A DNA stretch of 37,144 bases, from positions 1 to 37,144 of the forward strand of contig JAGSHH010000009.1 of the NCBI GenBank assembly GCA_023954655.1. The letters run 5' to 3'. Every line of letters starts with the position of its first letter. Position 1 is the stretch's first letter. The notes under the pieces are model-generated. The model was not told the DNA's origin. It was given only the letters and a program-made list of their open reading frames with translations, and ran no database searches. This DNA comes from Colwelliaceae bacterium (GTDB lineage Bacteria > Pseudomonadota > Gammaproteobacteria > Enterobacterales > Alteromonadaceae). A program made the translations under genes and the position numbers. This document shows positions 1 to 9,611 of the stretch, piece after piece.

Positions 1-2046
1 ATGCTCGCAATGATCGATACCGCACAATCGGTATTTGGTTCGTGGTCAAAAACGCCAGTTTCAGAACGTGCAGCGTTATTATTTCGTGTTGCCGATATTC
101 TGGAACAACATACTGATGAGCTAATTGCCTTATGTATTAAAGAAGCCGGCAAAGTTACTCAAGACGGGATTGATGAAGTAAGAGAAGCGGTCGACTTTTG
201 TCGTTACTATGCCCAAAAAGCCATAGAACTTGAGTCCGATGAACGTTTGGAACCTCGCGGTGTAGTCTTATGTATTAGCCCTTGGAATTTTCCATTAGCA
301 ATATTTTTAGGACAAGTTGCAGCTGCAATTTCAACTGGAAATACAGTATTAGCAAAACCAGCTGAACAAACCAGTTTGATTGCTTTACGTACCATTGAAT
401 TAATGAAAACTGTTGGCTTGCCTGATGGCGTTGTACAAGCCGTAATAGCTAGAGGAAGTCAGGTAGGAAGTATTATTATTCCTGATGAACGTATTCAAAC
501 AGTAATGTTTACAGGATCTACTGCGACTGGCACTTTAATTTCACAAACCTTAGCAGAAAGGGGTGGCGATCAAGTACCACTTATTGCTGAGACCGGCGGT
601 CAAAACTGTATGATTGTGGATTCTACCGCTTTGCCTGAACAAGTAGTTGATGATGTGATTTCTTCAGGCTTTCAGTCAGCAGGTCAACGCTGTTCGGCGC
701 TTAGAGTGTTGTTTTTACAAGAAGATATTGCCGAGAATGTTATTACTATGCTCAAAGGAGCATTAGCTGAATTACATGTAGGGAATCCTGCAAAATTAAG
801 TACTGATGTTGGCCCTGTTATTGATCAAAAAGCGCTAGAAGCACTTAATGCCCACAGTGATTATATGCAAACAAATGGTCAACTTCTTTATCAATGTGAA
901 ATATCTGAAGAAGTGGCAGGTAACGAACATTTCTTTTTTGCTCCCAGGCTTTATGAAATCAAAGATATCAACATTCTAAAACAGGAAGTATTTGGTCCAT
1001 GTGTACATATTGTACGCTTTAAAGGTAAAGACATAGAAAGTGTAATAGATAAAATTAATGGTACTGGCTTTGGTTTAACTATGGGTATTCATACACGTAT
1101 TGAACAACGTGCTTTTGATTTAGCCAAGCTATCACGAGCAGGTAATATTTATATTAATCGTAATATGATTGGCGCAATCGTTGGCGTTCAGCCTTTTGGT
1201 GGCCGTGGCCTTTCGGGTACTGGACCAAAAGCAGGTGGCCCAAATTATTTATCACGTTTAGTAAAGGAAAAATCAACGCCTAATGCCGAGCAATTTAATT
1301 TATTAACCGCACAACTTGACGCCTTAGATGGTGATGAAGAATCTGTAAATGAAGCAAATTCATATATGGATAAAGCAAATACCGCCGAGAAAAATTGGCG
1401 TTTAACCGAGTTAAATACCCGCATTTCTTGTGTTCGTCAATTATTAGCAAAAATTGCTCATGTGGGAATTGTTGATGATTTAGCTGAAGATTTAGATCGC
1501 ACTTTAACTGCAGCAAGATCACAGTTAATTAACATTGAAAAACGACTAAAGAAACCAACTTTGTTACCGGGGCCAACGGGTGAGTCTAATATTCTTTATT
1601 TAGAAAACCGCGGAAATATTATTTGTTTTGCTGATAAAAACGTTACATTTCACTTTTGGGTGTTGTCGATTGTCACAGCTTTAGCTACGGGTAATACGGT
1701 GATCACAGTTGTTTCAGATTTATTTTATGATGAAGCACTCGCCTTTAGAGATAAATTCATAGCTACTGGCGAAGATAAAAATGTTTTTCAAGTTGCCCGA
1801 CTTTGTCACTTAACAACAATGTTAGCTCATCCTGCATTATCTGGCATCGTTGTCGATAGTACTTGTGATCGCAAACATTTTTTCAGTGAAAAGTTAGCAG
1901 AACGTCAAGGTGCAATATTGCCGGTGATAAGTTCTGAATACTTTGATAATTTAATACAGCGCTTAGTAACAGAAAAGACAGTAAGTATCGACACTACCGC
2001 TTCTGGTGGTAATACATCTTTGATGACATTGGTTGAAGAAGATTAA
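1..2046 (+). CDS. putA: Bifunctional proline dehydrogenase / P5C dehydrogenase PutA, C-terminal part (5' cut by window)
   Basis: This is the aldehyde-dehydrogenase half of PutA, which oxidises glutamate semialdehyde (from P5C) to glutamate with NAD. Seen here: the 'SPWNFPLAIF' substrate/NAD region near visible residue 93, the 'ETGGQN' glutamate at visible residue 197 and the nucleophile in 'GQRCSA' at Cys231, then 'PFGGRGLSGTGPKAGG' near 400. After about residue 430 comes a roughly 250-residue tail that resembles the C-terminal domain of long PutA proteins. The ATG at base 1 is almost certainly internal: the proline dehydrogenase domain, and in some lineages an N-terminal DNA-binding domain, should lie to the left. 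A stand-alone P5C dehydrogenase is the alternative, but the C-terminal extension argues for PutA. It ends just before a terminator shared with the convergent kinase gene. Confidence 0.9.
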   Translation: MLAMIDTAQSVFGSWSKTPVSERAALLFRVADILEQHTDELIALCIKEAGKVTQDGIDEVREAVDFCRYYAQKAIELESDERLEPRGVVLCISPWNFPLAIFLGQVAAAISTGNTVLAKPAEQTSLIALRTIELMKTVGLPDGVVQAVIARGSQVGSIIIPDERIQTVMFTGSTATGTLISQTLAERGGDQVPLIAETGGQNCMIVDSTALPEQVVDDVISSGFQSAGQRCSALRVLFLQEDIAENVITMLKGALAELHVGNPAKLSTDVGPVIDQKALEALNAHSDYMQTNGQLLYQCEISEEVAGNEHFFFAPRLYEIKDINILKQEVFGPCVHIVRFKGKDIESVIDKINGTGFGLTMGIHTRIEQRAFDLAKLSRAGNIYINRNMIGAIVGVQPFGGRGLSGTGPKAGGPNYLSRLVKEKSTPNAEQFNLLTAQLDALDGDEESVNEANSYMDKANTAEKNWRLTELNTRISCVRQLLAKIAHVGIVDDLAEDLDRTLTAARSQLINIEKRLKKPTLLPGPTGESNILYLENRGNIICFADKNVTFHFWVLSIVTALATGNTVITVVSDLFYDEALAFRDKFIATGEDKNVFQVARLCHLTTMLAHPALSGIVVDSTCDRKHFFSEKLAERQGAILPVISSEYFDNLIQRLVTEKTVSIDTTASGGNTSLMTLVEED

Positions 2047-2080
2047 TCACAGGTTAATTGATTAGTTTTCTTATGAACAT

Positions 2081-2112
2081 AAAAAAGCTCTTCGATATGA
2101 AGAGCTTTTTTT
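2081..2112. terminator. Bidirectional intrinsic terminator, putA / histidine kinase
   Basis: A 13-bp stem (AAAAAAGCTCTTC paired with GAAGAGCTTTTTT) surrounds a 5-base loop GATAT. A-runs and T-runs flank the GC core on both sides, so it can work in either direction. It lies 35 bp after the putA stop and 32 bp from the stop of the convergent kinase gene. Confidence 0.9.
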
Positions 2113-2143
2113 AGTTTTATCGTTCTATATAACCTGAACTAGG

Positions 2144-3508
2144 TTATTTAGGTAATGACAAAGTCACATTTACACCTGAATTTTCTTTAGCATTTTCTAT
2201 TTCTATCAAACCATTGTGATTAAACATTATTTGTCTGCATAGTGCTAAACCTATACCACTACCATGATTTTTAGTTGTATAAAAAGGGACAAAAATATTA
2301 TCTAAATTGGCTATTCCAGTGCCATAATCACGAATAATAATATGCTGCCAACTTCCTTCTTTTTGACAAATAATATTAATTGTTTTTTCTTGATTCAAAT
2401 TCATTGCTTCTACAGCATTTTTAAATAGATTGATCAGTATTTGCTCAAATTGATTTTTATCTGCTTCAATAATGACGTCCTTATCAAATAAGCAATTTAT
2501 TTGACATGTGGGATAGAGAGTCGCGAGAGTATTGACCATCGATGTTAAAGCAAAAGGTATTTTATTTGGTTTAGGCAAATGAGAAAGTTGACTGTAGCTT
2601 GAAATAAACTGGCTTAAAGAATCTGCTCTTTCATTAATTATACTGGTTCCTTCCAGAAGTGACTCTTTAGGTAACTCTTTATGGTTTTGTTGTAACTTTT
2701 TTTGCATCGACTGACTAATAGAAATAATTGGGGTTAATGAGTTATTCATTTCATGACTTAATACTCTAAGCAAGCTTTGCCAGGCATTACGCTCTTTCTC
2801 CATTAACAAACGTTCAGCGTTTGTCAGAATATAAAGTTGATGTTTCTTTCCTTCACTTAAAAATGATTCTTTAAATAAAAAATGTTCTCCTTTAATTTTA
2901 CCTTGATTTAGTTCACCTCGTTCAAATTCAATAATACCTGTATTAGCGTTAACAATTGCTGTTCCTACCGATAAAGTTGATAATTTAATACCAGATAAAT
3001 TATCTACATCTCCTAAAATAAGTTTATTGGCAGATGCATTTGCCATAACGATATAACCTTGTTCATCAGTCGCGATTACCATTGCATCCATCTGCTCCAT
3101 AATACGCTCTAATAACAGTTTAGATTCTTTAGCTTCAATTTTATGTTTTGATAATGTGCTCGCTAAGTTATTAATTAAATCAAGTAATTCTTGAAACGCC
3201 TGGTTGGTTTGTAATCGTCCTCTTAAGGTGTAATCACCATCAATCATCGATTCAATTAAGTTAGACAGCGTACGAATTTGATATTCAGAGTCTTGTTTAC
3301 TTGCTACAACAACGTATGTACATAACAGAAATAAAACAATAAGAATAAAAGCAATTAAATAGCCTGATATTTGGGCTAAAAAGAGGGCAATAGCAGTAAT
3401 CAGAAAGCAAGGAATACAAACCAATAATACTAACCTTTGTTGATTGCCTCCACGATGAGATTTTGATTTAACAAATAACAACTGCCAAAATGATTTAATC
3501 CAATTCAT
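2144..3508 (-). CDS. Membrane sensor histidine kinase, NtrY-like
   Basis: A 454-residue sensor kinase that should phosphorylate the response regulator encoded just upstream. Two adjacent membrane segments (about 25-45 and 48-68) leave almost no periplasmic loop, so the stimulus is probably sensed in the membrane or cytoplasm. A HAMP-like linker (about 70-120) and a PAS domain (about 130-230) follow. The phospho-acceptor is His252 in 'SHEMNNS'. The ATPase domain has N-box Asn360/Asn364 in 'INLFKNAVEA', 'DYGTGI' at 394-399 and 'GSGIGLALC' at 416-424. The ATG overlaps the regulator's end by 14 bp, so the two are translationally coupled. The ligand is unknown; the linked efflux genes suggest envelope stress or a toxic compound, which is an inference. 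Confidence 0.9.
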   Translation of the reverse strand: MNWIKSFWQLLFVKSKSHRGGNQQRLVLLVCIPCFLITAIALFLAQISGYLIAFILIVLFLLCTYVVVASKQDSEYQIRTLSNLIESMIDGDYTLRGRLQTNQAFQELLDLINNLASTLSKHKIEAKESKLLLERIMEQMDAMVIATDEQGYIVMANASANKLILGDVDNLSGIKLSTLSVGTAIVNANTGIIEFERGELNQGKIKGEHFLFKESFLSEGKKHQLYILTNAERLLMEKERNAWQSLLRVLSHEMNNSLTPIISISQSMQKKLQQNHKELPKESLLEGTSIINERADSLSQFISSYSQLSHLPKPNKIPFALTSMVNTLATLYPTCQINCLFDKDVIIEADKNQFEQILINLFKNAVEAMNLNQEKTINIICQKEGSWQHIIIRDYGTGIANLDNIFVPFYTTKNHGSGIGLALCRQIMFNHNGLIEIENAKENSGVNVTLSLPK

Positions 3509-4868
3509 ACTTGCTCAACCGTCTGTAATAACCACTACGACTCAAACCTAAAGACTTAGCTGTTTCTGTAGCATTACCTCGAAAAAACTTTAACCGTTGA
3601 GCCAAGGCTTTTTTCTCTATTTGTTCCATGCTTAATGTTGGGTCATCTAAAGATTCTATATTATTGGTTGTCACAGTCAGCATTAAATCTTCAGCATCGA
3701 TACTTTCTTTCTTACATGTAAATAATACACGTTCCATTAAATGACTTAATTCTCTGATATTACCCGGCCAGCTATATTGCTGTAATGACGTGATAGCTTG
3801 TGGTGACAATTTAGGACAAACACGATGATATTTAGCGCTAAAAGAATGAAGAAAATGCTCTGCTAAAGCAGGGATATCCTCTGCCCTTTCAGCTAAAGAT
3901 GGAACATGTAATTGAATAGTATTTAATCGATAATAAAGGTCTTGTCTAAAGGTATTGTTGGTAATATCAGTTAATAAATCACTATTGGTCGCTGAGATAA
4001 TTCGCACATCTGCATGTAATGATTTACTGCTACCAACGGCTTCAAATTTTCTCTCTTCTAATACACGTAATAATTTAGCTTGTTGAGCAAGTGGAATATT
4101 GGCTACTTCATCTAAAAATAAGGTTCCTTGATCAGCCATTTCAAAACGACCTATACGATTTTCTTTAGCATCAGTAAACGCCCCTTTGACATGACCAAAC
4201 ATTTCACTCTCAAAAAGTGATTCAGGTATAGCGCCCATGTTTACGGGTACAAATGAATTTTTAGACCTAAGAGATACACGATGTACATAGGATGCAAGCA
4301 TGCTTTTTCCAGTACCATTGTCACCTGTGAGTAAAATACTCATATCACTTTTAGCTAAATCATCTAACGTTGATAATAAATTTTGCATCGTAGGGGATTG
4401 GGCAATAATACCTGTTCTATTCTCTGGATGAGATTGGGCTGTTAATAGCTTATTTTGTTGACTAAGTCGTTGAGCTTTTTTATTTGAGTTTGCTAATGCC
4501 AATTGAATATCAATTGCATTGAGTAAACGTTCATTCTTCCACGGCTTTTGAATAAAATCTTTTGCGCCTGCTTGCATTGCTTCAACAGCAATATCAATAG
4601 TAGCCCAACCAGTCATCATGATAATTGGTATGTTTAAATCAAGTGATGTTATCGCCTCAACTAACTTCACCCCTTCAGCACCTGACGTTGTATCTTGTTG
4701 AAAATTCATATCCAACAAAATCAAATCAACACTTTGAGTTTTTAAATTTTCCAATGCAGCTTGTGGCGTTGTAACAGCTAAAATATCAAAACCTTCATCG
4801 GCTAACATATACTTTAAACTCGCAATGATATTTATATCATCGTCGGCAATAAGAATTTTTTTATTCAC
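3495..4868 (-). CDS. Sigma-54-dependent response regulator, NtrC family
   Basis: A 457-residue enhancer-binding protein. The receiver domain (about 4-120) has acidic residues Asp10/Asp11, phospho-acceptor Asp53, Thr86 and Lys108. The AAA+ domain has Walker A 'TGDNGTGKS' (181-189), the sigma-54 contact loop as 'GAFTDA' (229-234) and Walker B 'FLDEV' (251-255). A Fis-type helix-turn-helix closes the protein ('GNATETAKSLGLSRSGYYRRL'-like region). The start is GTG at 4868, placed directly before 'NKKILIADDD'; no strong ribosome site is visible. The gene follows the transporter genes after a terminator hairpin and overlaps the kinase gene. A sigma-54-like promoter before the adaptor gene is the obvious target. 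The family is clear; the regulon is inferred. Confidence 0.93.
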   Translation of the reverse strand: MNKKILIADDDINIIASLKYMLADEGFDILAVTTPQAALENLKTQSVDLILLDMNFQQDTTSGAEGVKLVEAITSLDLNIPIIMMTGWATIDIAVEAMQAGAKDFIQKPWKNERLLNAIDIQLALANSNKKAQRLSQQNKLLTAQSHPENRTGIIAQSPTMQNLLSTLDDLAKSDMSILLTGDNGTGKSMLASYVHRVSLRSKNSFVPVNMGAIPESLFESEMFGHVKGAFTDAKENRIGRFEMADQGTLFLDEVANIPLAQQAKLLRVLEERKFEAVGSSKSLHADVRIISATNSDLLTDITNNTFRQDLYYRLNTIQLHVPSLAERAEDIPALAEHFLHSFSAKYHRVCPKLSPQAITSLQQYSWPGNIRELSHLMERVLFTCKKESIDAEDLMLTVTTNNIESLDDPTLSMEQIEKKALAQRLKFFRGNATETAKSLGLSRSGYYRRLSKYELD

Positions 4869-4943
4869 AGGCGCTTAAATTTCCATAGTTATATCTTCAC
4901 TTTAAATAATAAATAGCAAAGGAACAAGATTTAGATAAATTAT

Positions 4944-4973
4944 AAAAAGCAGATAAATCTGTCATTTATCTGC
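4944..4973 (-). terminator. Intrinsic terminator between transporter and two-component genes
   Basis: On the minus strand a 10-bp stem (GCAGATAAAT / ATTTATCTGC, loop of 5) is followed at once by TTTTTATAATTT. It should end or dampen transcription from the adaptor-ATPase-permease genes before the regulator gene, 75 bp further on. The regulator and kinase then need read-through or their own weak promoter in 4869-4943. Confidence 0.85.
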
Positions 4974-5003
4974 AAAAATATAATCAACAAAAGTTACTTA
5001 CCC

Positions 5004-7433
5004 TTATTCATAACGCAAGGCAATGCTAGGCTCCATTTTAACAGCACGTCTTGTAGGTAAATATGTTGCAAACATCACCACTATAGATAAGCCTATAGTC
5101 ACAACAACTGCTTGCATAGAATAAATATATATTGGGAACATTCCTTCAGTAAATTTATGGAAACTAAATGCGAGTAGATAAAATAAAGCCATGGAAAGCC
5201 CAAGGCCTATTAACAACTGTTTTGCACCTTGTTTCAAAAACATCTTAATAATACTTTTATCAGAAGCACCTACCGCTCTTCTTATACCAACTTCATGAGT
5301 TCGCTGCGCCACTGAGTTTGCTGTTAAGCCATATATACCAACCATAGCGAGCAATAGAGCAAAAAAACCTGTACCAAAAGTAATATTCGACATTAAACGC
5401 ATAGAGTCTCGCATCATATTACGGTTTTTTGTGGCAAGTTGTACGGAGTAAATCATCTCAATTGAACGGTCAGTTTCAAAAATCGCCCGATAAAAAATTT
5501 CTTCGGCATTTTCTGTATTAGGCAAAACACGATAATAAACCGCTTGAAAGCTACTAATAAATTGTAGACCTGATAAATACACTTCGTCGACACTATCTAA
5601 CTTGCCAAACAGCGTAGATGAATTTAATCGATCACTTACTATTCCAACAACAAAAACCTTTTCATTTTTATCTTCAATGTTTATTTCAAAGCTTTTTTCT
5701 AAAGGAGACTCTCCAGGCCAAAATCGTTTAGCCATTGACTGGCTGATCAGTGCAGTTTTACGGTTTCCAAGTTTATCTAGATGATTTAATTGTCTTCCTG
5801 CAATCAAATGAACCCCCACTGTTTCTGTATCTCCGATAACCATTAAAGCATCTGCGGTTGGCTTACTTTCTTCTGATTCATAGTCTTCACCTTCCATAGA
5901 CAGGACCGAACCAGGATTCCAGTTATAAGCAATAACTCCAGTAACCTGAGGATGTTGCTGAATTTTTTCATTCAGTAATTGAAATACAGCTAGCTGTTGT
6001 TCTGGCTCAGGGTATTTATTAACAGGGATATCCAGTCTTGCGGTCATAACATCTTGATAATCATCACCCATATCCATATTGATGAATTTATGAGCAATAA
6101 AAGCCGAAATAGAACCGATTAACATTAAAACAGCAACTAAAAATACTTGTGTGGTTACTAATATTCGAGAAAATCGTCCTGATTTTTTACTTTGCGCCCC
6201 TCGTGTTCCATCTCTTAAAGTCATATTGATATCTTGGTTTGCAGAACGCCAAGCAGGCAAAAAGGTTGATAATAGAATAGTCACAAATGTAAAAACAACG
6301 GCCATTAATAATGTTGCGCTATCCATACCATAATGCCACCAAAATGCTCCACCATCAGGTAACCAAGAATGAATCACTAATTCAGTATAATCGAGTACTG
6401 CTGCGACTAATAACACTGAAAGCAAAGACCCAAGGCAAGTAATAATTATCCCTTCCCACATGAGTTGACTGACAAGCCGATTAGTATTCGCTCCTAACGC
6501 AGCTCTAATCGCTGTTTCCTTTTGACGCTCAATGGTACGAGCAAACAATAAATTACCAACATTGATACATGCAAGTAACAAAATTGACCACGAAATAGTC
6601 ATTAAAAATGCAAACGCTATATTGCCATCATTACCCGTTTGAGCCATTTGAAATGTCATCAATTGCACGGTTTTATTCAGTTCAGGTAAATCATATAATT
6701 TCACATTTCGTTGATATATTTGATTAATTGCTTGACCTAACTCTTTCTCCGCCTCTTCTAACTCAACACCAGACTTTAATCTTGCGTAGGCATAATATGC
6801 ATCGCTGATCTTAGGGTTATCATTAAACTCACTATTATTCAGAGGTAGCCATAATTGAGAAGAATGTGGAAAGCGATATGCCTCTGGCATCACTCCAATA
6901 ATTTCGGTAATTTCACCATCAAGTAACATGGTTTTTTCTAATATGTCACTTGCTCCATTATGCTCTGCTTGCCATATTTCATAACTAATTACGGCAACAG
7001 GTGTTGCTCCTTCAATCAAATCATCAGCTTGTATTACTCTACCTAATACCGGTAAAACACGGCTAAATTCGAAAAAGCCATTACGAATAAAACTACCTGA
7101 GTAATTCTTTCCTGAATCTCCAACAGAAACTCGGATAGTAGAATTTTCATATATTCCAAATTCTTCAAAGCTATTTATATTCGTTTTTACGTTTTCATAT
7201 TCATAACCAGTAATATGTCGAAATTTTTCATTATGATAAACAGTAACCGATTTTGCAGTATCGCCCTCTGGTATAGGTAGAGGTTTATAAATAGTTGAAT
7301 ACAAAAAGGAAAAAGTAAATAGGCTTATGGATAGACCACCAATGAGCACACCTATTGTCATCGCTGAAAATTTCGGCGACTTAAATAATAAACGTAGAGC
7401 ATATTTAATATCTATTAACATCGACATAATCAT
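5004..7433 (-). CDS. ABC transporter permease with two MacB-core/FtsX units
   Basis: An 809-residue inner-membrane permease made of two similar halves. Each half has one membrane helix (about 21-47 and 426-450), a periplasmic MacB-core domain (about 55-230 and 450-640) and a C-terminal FtsX block of three helices (about 277-395 and 690-805). Short motifs such as 'ERQKETAIRAALGA' and 'QRTHEVGIRRAVGA' mark the two FtsX blocks. This is the duplicated 'FtsX-like permease' type, about twice the length of LolC/E, so one chain may replace a dimer. The ATG overlaps the ATPase stop as TAATG, so synthesis is coupled. With the adaptor and ATPase it forms a tripartite, MacAB-like pump. An efflux or lipoprotein-handling role is likely; the substrate cannot be told. 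Confidence 0.9.
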   Translation of the reverse strand: MIMSMLIDIKYALRLLFKSPKFSAMTIGVLIGGLSISLFTFSFLYSTIYKPLPIPEGDTAKSVTVYHNEKFRHITGYEYENVKTNINSFEEFGIYENSTIRVSVGDSGKNYSGSFIRNGFFEFSRVLPVLGRVIQADDLIEGATPVAVISYEIWQAEHNGASDILEKTMLLDGEITEIIGVMPEAYRFPHSSQLWLPLNNSEFNDNPKISDAYYAYARLKSGVELEEAEKELGQAINQIYQRNVKLYDLPELNKTVQLMTFQMAQTGNDGNIAFAFLMTISWSILLLACINVGNLLFARTIERQKETAIRAALGANTNRLVSQLMWEGIIITCLGSLLSVLLVAAVLDYTELVIHSWLPDGGAFWWHYGMDSATLLMAVVFTFVTILLSTFLPAWRSANQDINMTLRDGTRGAQSKKSGRFSRILVTTQVFLVAVLMLIGSISAFIAHKFINMDMGDDYQDVMTARLDIPVNKYPEPEQQLAVFQLLNEKIQQHPQVTGVIAYNWNPGSVLSMEGEDYESEESKPTADALMVIGDTETVGVHLIAGRQLNHLDKLGNRKTALISQSMAKRFWPGESPLEKSFEINIEDKNEKVFVVGIVSDRLNSSTLFGKLDSVDEVYLSGLQFISSFQAVYYRVLPNTENAEEIFYRAIFETDRSIEMIYSVQLATKNRNMMRDSMRLMSNITFGTGFFALLLAMVGIYGLTANSVAQRTHEVGIRRAVGASDKSIIKMFLKQGAKQLLIGLGLSMALFYLLAFSFHKFTEGMFPIYIYSMQAVVVTIGLSIVVMFATYLPTRRAVKMEPSIALRYE

Positions 7434-8164
7434 TACCCCACTGCCAATTCGGCTGGTTTCTTACTATCAGTGAGATTTGTATTAATTTGATCCTTTATTA
7501 ACTGACCATCGAACATCTCAAGACAACGACTCGCTCTTTTAGCTGATGCTGGGTCGTGTGTTACCATACAAATAGTTGCGCCACCTTGGTGAAGTTTATC
7601 AAATAACTGTAAAACAGCTTCAGCGTTTTGGGAGTCTAAATTACCTGTTGGTTCATCAGCAAGAATGATACTTGGGTCATTTACTAGCGCACGTGCGACT
7701 GCAACTCGTTGTTGTTGACCACCAGAGAGTTGAGACGGAAAATGGTTTTTTCGATGACTCATTTCTACTTTAGCCAATACTTCATTCACTTTACTTTCGA
7801 TCTGTGTTTTAGATTTTTTAGACTGGTATGTCAGCGGTAACATAACATTTTCAAATACGGTTAAATCTGAAATCAAATTAAATGATTGAAAGACAAAACC
7901 AATTTTTTCACACCGAATGTTAGCTCTTTGATCACGAGTAAGTGAAGACACATCACTATCGGCTAAATGGTAATAGCCATTACTTGGAGCATCTAATAAA
8001 CCTAATAAAGACAATAATGTTGATTTTCCACAACCTGATTGACCACTTAACGCAATATATTCCCCTTTATTTATCACAAGGTTTATATCATTAAGCGCGC
8101 GCGTTTCAATTTCTTCAGTTAAAAATGTTTTACTAATGTTTGTTAACGTAATAAGTGCTGTCAT
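7433..8164 (-). CDS. ABC transporter ATP-binding protein, MacB/LolD type
   Basis: A 243-residue nucleotide-binding subunit that drives the neighbouring permease. Walker A is 'GQSGCGKS' (41-48), the Q-loop is Gln93, the signature is 'LSGGQQQR' (146-153), Walker B is 'IILAD' with catalytic Glu171 in 'DEPTGNLD', and the switch His203 lies in 'VTHD'. The 'EPTGNLD' form and length are typical of the LolD/MacB/FtsE branch. An ATG with upstream GGAT is 66 bp after the adaptor stop; a hairpin lies in that gap. The stop is shared with the permease start as TAATG. Confidence 0.93.
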   Translation of the reverse strand: MTALITLTNISKTFLTEEIETRALNDINLVINKGEYIALSGQSGCGKSTLLSLLGLLDAPSNGYYHLADSDVSSLTRDQRANIRCEKIGFVFQSFNLISDLTVFENVMLPLTYQSKKSKTQIESKVNEVLAKVEMSHRKNHFPSQLSGGQQQRVAVARALVNDPSIILADEPTGNLDSQNAEAVLQLFDKLHQGGATICMVTHDPASAKRASRCLEMFDGQLIKDQINTNLTDSKKPAELAVG

Positions 8165-8210
8165 AATTTTTATCCATTAAATGTAGCTTTTCTGTTTTAT
8201 ATCGTTTATT

Positions 8211-8233
8211 TAAAATGCCAATTCGGGCATTTA
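8211..8233 (-). promoter_or_regulatory. Intercistronic hairpin after the adaptor stop codon
   Basis: On the minus strand TAAATGCC, a 6-base loop CGAATT and GGCATTTTA form a short stem that begins at the adaptor stop codon. There is no proper T-run, so it looks like a processing or mRNA-stability element, or a leaky terminator that lowers ATPase/permease levels relative to the adaptor. Function is inferred only. Confidence 0.4.
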
Positions 8234-9487
8234 ATTAATCATAATTTGTTGATGCTCTTGCCATTCAGTTGAATCAGAAATAATGATTTCATCTCCCAAC
8301 GCCAACCCCGACAATATTTGAATCTTATTCACTGAACTTTGACCTAGATTTACCGATTGCTTACTAGCAAAACCTTTATCATTACTTAATTTATAAAGGT
8401 TCACTTGAGTATGACTTGGTGCATAAACAGGGCGTTTTACATACAAAGCGTCGGAGATATTACTAATTTCTATTAATCCATCAACGGTTAAATCAGGGCG
8501 GGCTTCACTAGGTAAAACACCTGTAAGCTCAACATCAATTAATACCATGCCGCTTTTTACTGCCGGATCAATACGTATAATTTTGCCGGTGATTTCACTT
8601 CGACGGGTATCAATAGTGACAAATTGACCAAGAGCAATTTCTCTTGCTCTTACTTCTTGAACTTGTAACTCAGCAAACAAAGTATTCTGATCGGCAATAA
8701 GCGCAACACTGTCCCCTACTTGAGTCCGTTCACCTAATTCAAGTGATACTTCCTGAACAACACCATCTGTAAAAGCTTTAACTTGCAGTGATGAAACTTG
8801 CTCTAAAACTCGTTGATAATTATTTTCAACCAACCCTATTCGCGCATTTTGAGCGGTTTTTGTTGCGGCCATATTCACTTTCATTTTTTCTGTCTTTTGC
8901 TGCTGAGCCTGCCAGAATTGCATTTGTTGCTTAACTGCTAATTGGCTTTTTTGATAATCAAGCGCTGAAACTGTCGCATTGCCTTGTTTCATCAATAGAG
9001 TTTCTGCATCAAGCTTTAACTTTGCTGATTGATAGCTATATTCAGCAGAAAGCACTGAGTTTTTCAAATCGACCATTTGAGACTCAAGCGCAACAAAAGC
9101 GGCATGACTCTCAGCTTTATTTGCTTCTAGCTCCCAACGTGCCGTTTCTAATTCACGATGTAGTTCAGGATTTGATAATGTGACAAGAACATCACCCGCA
9201 TTAACTTTTGCTCCTGCTTTAACAAAAACTTGCTCAACTCTCCCTGCTACTTGAGATGAGGCCCAACGAATGTTCAATGGTTTTAATAAACCAGAAGCTC
9301 GCACATTTACTTTAAAATTTCCTTGCATAACTTTAGCTGTTACTACTGCATTTCGATCAAGAAAATACGAAGCGTTACCTAAAGAATTTTTAAAAAAATA
9401 AATAGCGATTAATAATAAGAAAAGAGGAAAAACATACCAATATTTCTTCCAAAGAGGTTTTGGCGTTATCGCCCTTTGCACATCCAT
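8231..9487 (-). CDS. Periplasmic adaptor (HlyD/MacA-like membrane fusion protein) of an ABC efflux system
   Basis: This protein should link the inner-membrane permease to an outer-membrane channel. It has one N-terminal membrane anchor (about 18-34), a lipoyl/barrel-sandwich half ('GRVEQVFVKAGAKVNAGDVL', about 83-102), a long glutamine-rich coiled-coil hairpin (about 108-235), the second lipoyl half ('TDGVVQEVSLELGE'), then beta-barrel and membrane-proximal domains. I place the start at ATG 9487 (418 residues). The open frame runs up to a TTG at 9499 and another ATG at 9493; GAAG sits at a suitable distance before 9487. It is the first gene of the transporter set and lies just downstream of a sigma-54-like promoter. 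No outer-membrane TolC-like gene is nearby, so a shared TolC is likely. Confidence 0.88.
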   Translation of the reverse strand: MDVQRAITPKPLWKKYWYVFPLFLLLIAIYFFKNSLGNASYFLDRNAVVTAKVMQGNFKVNVRASGLLKPLNIRWASSQVAGRVEQVFVKAGAKVNAGDVLVTLSNPELHRELETARWELEANKAESHAAFVALESQMVDLKNSVLSAEYSYQSAKLKLDAETLLMKQGNATVSALDYQKSQLAVKQQMQFWQAQQQKTEKMKVNMAATKTAQNARIGLVENNYQRVLEQVSSLQVKAFTDGVVQEVSLELGERTQVGDSVALIADQNTLFAELQVQEVRAREIALGQFVTIDTRRSEITGKIIRIDPAVKSGMVLIDVELTGVLPSEARPDLTVDGLIEISNISDALYVKRPVYAPSHTQVNLYKLSNDKGFASKQSVNLGQSSVNKIQILSGLALGDEIIISDSTEWQEHQQIMIN

Positions 9488-9524
9488 AATCATCTTCAAA
9501 TAAATTGTTCAATGATTAAGTAAA

Positions 9525-9540
9525 TACAAGTTCTACGCCA
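9525..9540 (-). promoter_or_regulatory. Sigma-54 (-24/-12) promoter candidate for the efflux genes
   Basis: Read on the minus strand the site is TGGCGTA-GAAC-TTGTA, against the consensus TGGCACG-N4-TTGCW. The -24 GG and the -12 TTG are present at the exact spacing; the final C of the -12 GC is T. The expected start near 9513 would leave about 26 nt before the adaptor ATG. The linked NtrC-type regulator is what such a promoter requires. Confidence 0.65.
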
Positions 9541-9611
9541 CATTCAAAATCAACATAAGCGATTGATAATTAATAACTTAACTATATAGACTTTAAACAC
9601 CAAGAAATATA

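Noticed and set aside
1-3. ATG at the window edge as the true putA start
   Set aside because: The visible protein begins inside the aldehyde dehydrogenase domain; the gene must continue to the left.
1295-1522. 75-codon minus-strand frame inside putA, and similar frames inside other genes
   Set aside because: They are the reverse of well-supported coding regions, have no homology signal and no ribosome site.
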